This document shows, in pieces, positions 8,132-13,961 of a stretch of 13,961 nt of DNA. Under the pieces are notes generated by a model. That model saw only the letters and a program-made list of their open reading frames with translations. It was not told where the DNA came from and searched no databases. The DNA is from a bacterium. GTDB lineage: Bacteria; Margulisbacteria; Marinamargulisbacteria; SXXA01. The translations under genes were made by a program, and so were the position numbers. Location: positions 1 through 13,961 of the forward strand of contig JAGYJO010000025.1 in assembly GCA_018402095.1 (NCBI GenBank), written 5' to 3'. Within the stretch, counting starts at the first letter, position 1. Each line of letters starts with the position of its first letter.

Positions 8132-8260
8132 GTACCTAGTCTAAATGACTACAAAAAGCCCCAAAAAAACCAAATCTATCCACATAAAACAAGCCTCCCC
8201 GAACTGTCGCCTATTCGAGTCTATTTGAAAATCACTTTGAGGCATGATAGTTTTGCGCCC

Positions 8261-9793
8261 ATGTCTGAATACAAACCCACCTCAATTGGCGACATCGCCG
8301 CCGTACTTCATGGATTGAACTACATTGTTAGTACCCCCACTTCACTCAAAGATACTGTCAGCCAATTATTCCAACTCCTCGAAATTCATGCTGGGCTCAG
8401 AAAAGGCATACTCATGCTCAGAGACCCTATCAGTGACAGGCTCTACATTGAAATTGCATTTGGATTCACAGAAGCAGATCTTCACAGCCGTTATTTGACT
8501 TCATTCAATCTGTAAATACCTCCGTCATGGAATCTGAAGCCTATTCCAATGTCTTGGATCCAAGCCGCATACAAGGCCTTTCAACAGAACTCAAAGAAGC
8601 TCTCTCTCATCTGCCTACCTATTGCCATGGGAGAAGAAAAAATCGGCACACTTGCCGTATTATGCAAATCAGAATGTGAACAAGACCGAGATGGCACACG
8701 GCACCTCATGAGCATCATATCAATATTTGTAGCGCAAGAAATCAAATTAAAACGGTTACTTGAATCCGAAAAAGAAGCCCTACGACAAGAAAACACACTG
8801 CTTCGAGACGAGCTCAAATCTCGGTATAACATTCACAACATGATTGGCAACAGCAACGCCATGCACCAGGTATACGAAAGCATCACACAAGTCGCAAACT
8901 CAAACGCAACAGTTCTTATCAGAGGAGAAAGCGGTACAGGAAAAGAGCTTGTCGCACACGCTATCCACTACAACAGTCCGAGAGCAAACATGCCCTTCAT
9001 CAAAATCAACTGTGGCGCCATCCCTGAGAGCTTGATCGAATCCGAATTATTTGGCTACGAAAAAGGCGCATTTACCGATGCCCAAGATGTCAAAATAGGC
9101 AAGTTCGAGGCAGCACACGGGGGGACTATTTTCCTAGATGAAGTAGGCGAACTATCACCTGCTGTACAAGTAAAACTACTACGTGTGTTACAAGAAAAAG
9201 AAATCGAACGCGTTGGCGCACTCTACCCCATAAAGGTCAACGTCAGAGTCGTCACAGCCACCAACAGAGACCTCGAGCAAGAATTAACAACCAAGCAATT
9301 CAGAGAAGACCTCTATTACAGACTTAATGTGTTCCCTATTTTTCTTCCAGCACTGAAAGAACGACATGCGGACATCTTGCTATTAGCGGAACACTTCCTC
9401 GATAAATACGCAAAAGAAAACAACAAAACCATTGCAAGAATCTCCTCTCTCGCCATTGATTTGTTATCTTCTTATCATTGGCCAGGCAACGTCCGGGAAC
9501 TCGAAAACTGCATGGAAAGAGCCGCTCTCGTCTGCAGAACAGACACAATCCAAGCCACAGACTTACCGCCATCACTACAACGTGTTGATACCACAAACAC
9601 GCACAACAAAGACCTTTCTTATCAGTGCATGGTTGAAACATTTGAAAGAGAACTAATCATCGATGCCCTCAAAAAATCCAAGGGAAACAAGTCAAAAGCC
9701 GCGGAATACCTCAACACAACACAGCGTATCATCGGCTACAAAATTCAAACTTTGGGAATCGCTATTTCCAAATTCAAAAACAAATCTCTATAA
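8261..9793 (+). CDS. NifA-like sigma-54-dependent transcriptional activator (GAF-AAA+-Fis), GAF domain disturbed
   Basis: An enhancer-binding protein that should open sigma-54 promoters. From the ATG at 8261 there is a GAF-type N-terminal domain, an AAA+ domain with Walker A GESGTGKE (8924-8947), the sigma-54 contact loop GAFTDA (9065-9082; the usual form is GAFTGA), Walker B FLDE, FREDLYYRLNVFPI and HWPGNVREL, then a Fis-type helix-turn-helix with KSKAAEYLNTTQRIIGYKIQ. That last motif resembles NifA proteins. Within the GAF domain the frame shifts near 8500 and returns near 8606; the bridging frame reads SVNTSVMESEAYSNVLDPSR, as expected of a GAF domain, while the original frame hits TAA at 8513-8515. 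Read strictly, translation could restart at the ATG at 8549 and give a 414-residue protein with half a GAF domain. Divergence from glnA fits nitrogen regulation, but no nif gene is visible. Confidence 0.85.
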
Positions 9794-9804
9794 TCTCTGA
9801 CACC

Positions 9805-10677
9805 ATGACGGTTCAGAAAAAAATCTCAGATATCCTGCCACACAGAGCCCCACATGCCCACAAAGGGCAGTGCGGTCGTGTGGGTATTTTGGCCGGATCA
9901 CATGCCATGCCTGGCGCAGCCATGCTCACAACAAAAGCCGCTTTCCGCAGCGGTGCCGGCCTCGTCTATCTTGCCGCCCCGCAACATGTTCTCGACATGG
10001 CCATCATGCACACACCAGAGCTCATCGGAATTCCATTAACTGGCAACCCCAGTCAAGATTCCCAAGATATTTTTGCAGCAAGCCAAAAATATCAATGGGA
10101 CACCTTCATCATAGGCCCTGGACTAGGGCCTATGGATACAAAAACATGCGAACACTATCACGCACTGATACATACCCTTTATGACGCAACTATCCCAAGC
10201 GTCATCGATGCCGATGCATTGGCTATCGCAAAAATAGCCTTCAAAAAAGACAACATGGTTATTTTGACGCCACATGAAGGCGAATTTTCGCGTCTTTTTG
10301 GAAATATCAGCGACAGAAAATCAGCGCTACTTGCTGCACAAAAAAAAAGCCGCCAAACCATCCTATTAAAAGGTAAAAACACGCTCATCGCAGACACCTA
10401 CGGATACAGCATCAACCCAACTGGAAATGCAGGAATGGCAACAGCAGGCGCCGGAGATGTCTTATCCGGCATCATCGGAAGCCTTTGGGCACAATACGCC
10501 CCAGAAAACAGGCAGAGCTTATCTTGGGAAGCTGCGGCGCTAGGGGCATGGCTCCACGGGACAGCGGGCGATCTCGCCTACCAAAAAAAGCAACGCGGAC
10601 TCACCGCATCAGATATCACAGAGAACCTCGGCGAAGCGCTCACACATAATGGATACATGGAGTACCATGATGACTAG
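9805..10677 (+). CDS. nnrD: ADP-dependent NAD(P)HX dehydratase
   Basis: NnrD (YjeF C-terminal domain, ribokinase-like fold) repairs hydrated NADH and NADPH using ADP. The 290-residue protein has CGRVGILAGS at the N-terminus, IIGPGLG, VIDADAL, LTPHEGEF and the nucleotide-binding GNAGMATAGAGDVLSGIIG, all typical. Many bacteria carry it fused to the epimerase NnrE; here only the dehydratase half is present and no epimerase is in the window. The ATG begins 11 bases after the activator stop, and the next gene starts before its stop codon, so the three plus-strand genes probably form one transcription unit. The frame is intact. Confidence 0.93.
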   Translation: MTVQKKISDILPHRAPHAHKGQCGRVGILAGSHAMPGAAMLTTKAAFRSGAGLVYLAAPQHVLDMAIMHTPELIGIPLTGNPSQDSQDIFAASQKYQWDTFIIGPGLGPMDTKTCEHYHALIHTLYDATIPSVIDADALAIAKIAFKKDNMVILTPHEGEFSRLFGNISDRKSALLAAQKKSRQTILLKGKNTLIADTYGYSINPTGNAGMATAGAGDVLSGIIGSLWAQYAPENRQSLSWEAAALGAWLHGTAGDLAYQKKQRGLTASDITENLGEALTHNGYMEYHDD

Positions 10678-11936
10678 CACAGTATGGACAACCACCATCA
10701 ACAGAGAAACCCAAAGACTCTGCAGAGAAAACACGGATCTTTGGTTTCCCAAAGGGTTTGGATTCGACCCTTTTTCACAAGATCAGATCAAACATGCCAT
10801 TACAGATCCAAAAACAGTACAGTTCAGGCTCAACAAAGCCAAAGGACGCGGCATCCTCTATGGTGTACGACACACCGCATTAAGACGACAGATAGCCAAT
10901 ATACTCCCAGATGAACAAAGAAGTAAAATCTGGAAGACGCGACTACAAACAGCCGGCATATGGGCGCACTTAGAAGAAAAGCACAACACAAAGGATATGT
11001 TTATCGCTGACATAGGCATGGGCCACACTGTACTCCATTTATACCCACCACATGATCCAAGCAATGGCATCGTACTCAAACAAGAAGAACTGCCACACCA
11101 CCAATTATTCTGTCAGCTTCTAGAAAAGCTCCAATGGGCAAACACCTACAGTGATCATCACATAGCAAATGGCATTGGCTGGCAAATCACGCCCTACATT
11201 CCAGGAAAAACAGTCAGTGACTCTGCCTGCCAAAATCAAAACATACAGACACTGGCTAGCCTGGCCAAATTTGCAGCACTTGGAGATATGATAGGCAGAG
11301 AAGACCGTCATAACGAAAACTATATCGTCGGAAGAAAACAAGGCTGCATCCGGTGATACAGCGGCTTTATATGGTGCGCACAATGAATTGTGGCTGTCCA
11401 AATATGTCTCTAGCGGCCTTTATGAAATTAGCACACTAGCCCCCGAATTATGGAAAAGCCCTATCCATGGAAAAAAAGAGCTCGCCCACTTTATAGAAAC
11501 CTACCACAAACAGCACACTGAACTCTCAGAAAAACCACTGTGTGAGATCGTTTCAAAATTAATCACAACAAACCAACAACAAATTTATAGAGATAGTGGA
11601 CCTCTATTTATTCAAGCCAGACAAACGGATACCTACAGACAAGAGCGCATCAAACAATACAAACAATCACTCACAGAAATGATTGACCGTATGCCCTACA
11701 GAAAAACATTGGATTTTATTTGGAAAAACCACCCGAACAGTCTCAATGCACATCCCCTACTCAAAATGTATGCATTGGCCCATGAGTCTCGACTAGCAAC
11801 CTTTTTTCTCGCTGAAGAACGACCTTGGATTTTCGACACCATCAAAAGCCTTTCAGAACAACTGGGACTCAAACAAAACCTTCTCGACTACTGTGCACAC
11901 GCACATACAATTACAAATACAATAAAAAACGCGTAG
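10670..11936 (+). CDS. Unrecognised protein with a kinase-like GxxDRHNEN motif, one frameshift
   Basis: I do not recognise this about 420-residue protein. Features suggesting a kinase-type fold, in order: GIVLKQEE (Lys137, possible ATP-binding lysine), ITPYIPG (173-179, hinge-like), then GDMIGREDRHNENYIV (205-220), which resembles the GxxDRHxxN catalytic loop of PI3/PI4-kinase-like enzymes and the DxHxEN loop of LanM-type dehydratases. The stretch after it (LYGAHNELWLS) has no clear metal-binding Asp, so activity is uncertain. The frame breaks at an A-run near 11335-11338; removing one A joins GR to NKAASGDTAALYGAHNELW and on to the TAG at 11936. Start: ATG 10670, seven bases after GGAG; upstream in-frame ATGs at 10649 and 10667 are less well placed. 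It overlaps the nnrD end by 8 bases. No signal peptide or membrane segment is seen. Confidence 0.6.
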
Positions 11937-12024
11937 CCCCCGAATGGGGAAATCTGCTGTGCATAAATGCCTATATTTCTGGTAAATACAGCCGCCACAT
12001 AGCGCTAATTGAAACACTCTCAAC

Positions 12025-12053
12025 TTGCCAGTGACTGCATCCCAGTTTAAATT
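12025..12053 (+). promoter_or_regulatory. Possible sigma-70 promoter of the STAS-ATPase pair
   Basis: TTGCCA (-35, five of six consensus bases) lies 17 bases from TAAATT (-10, four of six). It sits in the 182-base gap between the DRHNEN gene and the STAS gene, about 65 bases before the STAS start, and would make the last two genes an independent unit. The rest of this gap holds nothing I can name beyond a short C-run/G-run hairpin just after 11936. Confidence 0.35.
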
Positions 12054-12118
12054 TAAGATACACAATCAAATTTGATTCGCTAAATACACAAACCTCAGCA
12101 TCCTAGGAGACGGATTCC

Positions 12119-12451
12119 ATGCCCCAACAACCCATAGATCACAGCATTGAAATCATCGACGATACGCTCTATCTCAGCGGTACATTCAGGCTCAAACTAC
12201 CCATCAACTATGCCCCAATATTCCTCTCACTCAAAGAACGCATAGCCAACAAAGAAACACCTATTTTAAATATAAAAGATGTTTTATTTTTCAACAGCGC
12301 GGGAATAGTGGCGCTCGCAGCACTCATTATCAGCGCACGAGACCAGGATATTCCCATTATCGTGTATTACGATAAAGACAAAGCATGGCAACGCCGGAGC
12401 ATCGTTTCTCTGGAACGACTTTGGAAAAAAATGGAAACAAATGGCGTCTAA
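12119..12451 (+). CDS. STAS-domain protein, anti-sigma factor antagonist-like
   Basis: A 110-residue single-domain protein. The motif VLFFNSAGIVALAALIISARD corresponds to the conserved FxDSSGLG region of SpoIIAA/RsbV-type STAS proteins; Ser60 aligns with the residue that is phosphorylated by a partner kinase there. In known partner-switching systems the unphosphorylated STAS protein binds the ATPase and frees its other target; phosphorylation reverses this. ATG 12119 has AGGAG nine bases upstream, a good ribosome binding site. The ATPase gene follows after 19 bases, as expected of such a pair. No sigma factor or PP2C phosphatase is in the window, so the regulated target is unknown. Confidence 0.75.
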   Translation: MPQQPIDHSIEIIDDTLYLSGTFRLKLPINYAPIFLSLKERIANKETPILNIKDVLFFNSAGIVALAALIISARDQDIPIIVYYDKDKAWQRRSIVSLERLWKKMETNGV

Positions 12452-12470
12452 GTCATAATTCAATTATAGA

Positions 12471-13040
12471 ATGGAAAAAAATCACGTGTACGGGGCTTAC
12501 AACGAAGAAGAAAAAGACACAGAAACAGACTCTCGGGTCGACTTTGTTGTGCCATTGGAACTCATGGATCACTGGCAGCGCTGTAGCATGATTTCAAATT
12601 TCTTGGCATCGACGCATGCCGTTGGATTCAACAACACAGACAAAGTTTCCAGCTTATTTTCTATTATTATCAATGAATTACTGGAAAATGCCGTAAAATT
12701 TTCCAGAGATCGCAGCAAACTCATCATGCTGTCACTCAAACAACGTAAAAACGATGTCTGCATAGAAGCCATCAACACCACCGATGAAACACAAGTCACC
12801 AAACTCAACGCCTTTATAGAACGCCTCGAAACAGAAACACCAGAAGATCTCTATATTCACCAGCTCGAAAGTATCGCTGTCGTCAACAACCCACACACAT
12901 CGGGTATGGGCCTCATCATGCTTTTACATGATTATCATGCCAATCTAGGGATTCGCGTTGTCCCTAGAGTCGACGACTCTCACTGCTATGACGTCGCCAT
13001 CTCTGTTTCTCTGGAACATGACGTCATCGAAGCCGCCTAG
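12471..13040 (+). CDS. GHKL-type ATPase, putative anti-sigma/switch kinase
   Basis: A 189-residue protein with a histidine-kinase-like ATPase fold. The N box is IINELLENAVKFS (Asn68, Glu69, Asn73) and the lid/G2 region is SGMGLIML (144-151). The usual DxGxG G1 box between them is not recognisable; INTTD (101-105) stands in its place, as in some divergent members. No sensor, HisKA or membrane segment is present, which fits a SpoIIAB/RsbW-type serine kinase acting on the STAS protein upstream rather than a two-component kinase. Start ATG 12471 has no clear ribosome binding site and may rely on coupling with the STAS gene. The 3' end overlaps the convergent epimerase gene by 17 bp. Confidence 0.72.
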   Translation: MEKNHVYGAYNEEEKDTETDSRVDFVVPLELMDHWQRCSMISNFLASTHAVGFNNTDKVSSLFSIIINELLENAVKFSRDRSKLIMLSLKQRKNDVCIEAINTTDETQVTKLNAFIERLETETPEDLYIHQLESIAVVNNPHTSGMGLIMLLHDYHANLGIRVVPRVDDSHCYDVAISVSLEHDVIEAA

Positions 13041-13961
13041 ACAATACGTTTGTTAAGGCCGAATCAATAGACCTATCTTTCCATTGAAATCCAGATGATA
13101 CCAAACGAGAAGGTAAGACTCGATGACTGGCCAACACCGTTTCTTTGGCCATCTCCCCAAACGCAGCACGCAAGACCCAAGTCGGCACACGCATAAACGC
13201 ACCCGGCCATAATGGCAAAAAATCCCCGTCAGCCAACCGACGTTCGTATAAAATTCTTGCAAGCGTTTCTGAAAAAACAGCATTTGTAATGGGTTCTGGA
13301 CTCGTCATATTCACCACACCTGTCAGTGAGGGCTTGTCTATCAAAAAAAGTATCGCACCAACAACATCACGCAAAGAAATCCAAGACATCCATTGATACC
13401 CCGAACCAACCGCACCGCCCAATCCCAAACGAAATACAGGCAACATCTTGGACAAAGCACCCCCCTGAGGAGATAAAATAACGCCAAATCGCATAGTCGC
13501 ACACGAAAGTCCCTCAGAGGCCAAGACTGCAGTTTCATGTTCCCATGCCGCACATAAATCTGATAAAAAGCCCGTACCCTTCCCTGCAGACTCATCCACA
13601 ACAGAATCCATCGATGTGCCGTAATACCCTGTTGCAGAGGCAAAAAGCATCCGTTTGGGCCGGTCAACCAACGCCTGATTCACAAGAAGTCGCGTCGATT
13701 GGATACGACTATTCCAAAGCACTTTTTTCTGAGCAGGCGTCCATCGTGAATCCGCTATCGGAGACCCCGCCAAATGAATGACAGTATCCATTTCGGACAA
13801 CAATCCGTCTGGCAAAAAAAAGTCTTCTGGGCGCCAATATATTTCGGTACCAGACAAGCCACGGCCATGCCTAACCAACGTAAAAACACTGTCTCCACGC
13901 TGACGCAACGCAGCTACCACTGCAGACCCAATCAAACCCGTTGATCCAGACACCAAAATAC
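13024..13961 (-). CDS. TIGR01777/YfcH-family NAD-dependent epimerase (start just outside window)
   Basis: An extended short-chain-dehydrogenase protein of the TIGR01777 (YfcH) family, whose substrate is unknown. Open to the window edge; the sequence begins ILVSGSTGLIG, the Rossmann cofactor loop, so only a few N-terminal residues are missing. Further signatures are HLAGSPIADSRWT, SATGYYG, the long conserved block around GGALSKMLPVFRLGLGG, and a C-terminal DUF1731-like tail (RVPTWVLRAAFGEMA ... LPSRLVSSGFQW). It ends with TGA at 13024-13026, inside the last codons of the ATPase gene on the other strand, so the two genes converge and share 17 bp. No terminator separates them. The frame is intact. 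Confidence 0.92.
   Translation of the reverse strand, partial: ILVSGSTGLIGSAVVAALRQRGDSVFTLVRHGRGLSGTEIYWRPEDFFLPDGLLSEMDTVIHLAGSPIADSRWTPAQKKVLWNSRIQSTRLLVNQALVDRPKRMLFASATGYYGTSMDSVVDESAGKGTGFLSDLCAAWEHETAVLASEGLSCATMRFGVILSPQGGALSKMLPVFRLGLGGAVGSGYQWMSWISLRDVVGAILFLIDKPSLTGVVNMTSPEPITNAVFSETLARILYERRLADGDFLPLWPGAFMRVPTWVLRAAFGEMAKETVLASHRVLPSRLVSSGFQWKDRSIDSALTNVLSRRLR

Noticed and set aside
8129..8145. AGTACCTAGTCTAA resembles a FapR operator
   Set aside because: It lies upstream of glnA rather than the fab genes, its second half-site does not match, and FapR is known from Firmicutes. Probably coincidence.
8160..8180. GG-N10-GC spacing on the minus strand as a sigma-54 promoter for glnA
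   Set aside because: Only the GG and GC dinucleotides fit; the surrounding bases are a T-run and a G-run, unlike TGGCAC-N5-TTGC.
7412..8260. Long plus-strand open frame continuous with the activator's N-terminus
   Set aside because: It runs antisense through the 5' part of glnA, which has full family conservation. Its translation there resembles nothing, and the GAF-like sequence begins only after the ATG at 8261.
1..13961. CRISPR arrays, tRNA or rRNA genes, insertion sequences
   Set aside because: No regularly spaced repeats, cloverleaf-type sequence, rRNA segment, transposase or terminal inverted repeats were seen on reading both strands.

Overview
The window reads as bacterial chromosome from a diderm (Gram-negative-type) organism that I cannot place to phylum. 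The clues are a type II fatty-acid synthesis cluster in the order rpmF-plsX-fabH-fabD-fabG-acpP-fabF, an adenylylatable type I glutamine synthetase, and a GAF/sigma-54 activator of NifA type. Base composition is moderate. TTG starts are frequent: fabF, plsX and rnhB all appear to use one. There are no tRNA, rRNA, insertion sequence or CRISPR signals.

Layout. Positions 1-6456, minus strand: a lipid/housekeeping block transcribed right to left, rpmF > plsX > fabH > fabD > fabG > acpP > (terminator-like hairpin) > fabF > (strong terminator) > rnhB > yraN, the last cut by the window edge. Positions 6564-6602: a symmetric terminator between glnA and rpmF. Positions 6635-8056, minus: glnA. Positions 8261-11936, plus: a NifA-like sigma-54 activator divergent from glnA, then nnrD (NAD(P)HX dehydratase), then an unrecognised protein with a kinase-like GxxDRHNEN motif. 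Positions 12119-13040, plus: a two-gene cassette of a single-domain STAS protein and a GHKL-type ATPase, resembling the antagonist and switch-kinase halves of a partner-switching system. Positions 13024-13961, minus: a TIGR01777/YfcH-type epimerase, convergent with the ATPase gene and overlapping it by 17 bp.

Many small indels break reading frames. They cluster in fabF (about 1257-1506), in fabD and the 3' part of fabH (about 3400-4625), and more sparsely in the activator GAF domain (about 8500 and 8606) and the kinase-like gene (about 11336). Plausible conserved protein appears on both sides of each break, several breaks lie in short homopolymers, and catalytic motifs survive once frames are joined. 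This fits local sequence or assembly error better than old gene decay, but very recent pseudogenisation cannot be excluded from the sequence alone. If the indels are real, this genome would lack working FabH, FabD and FabF while keeping ACP, FabG and PlsX, which would be remarkable.

The part most likely to be undescribed is the plus-strand stretch 10670-13040, where the DRHNEN protein lies upstream of the STAS/ATPase pair.
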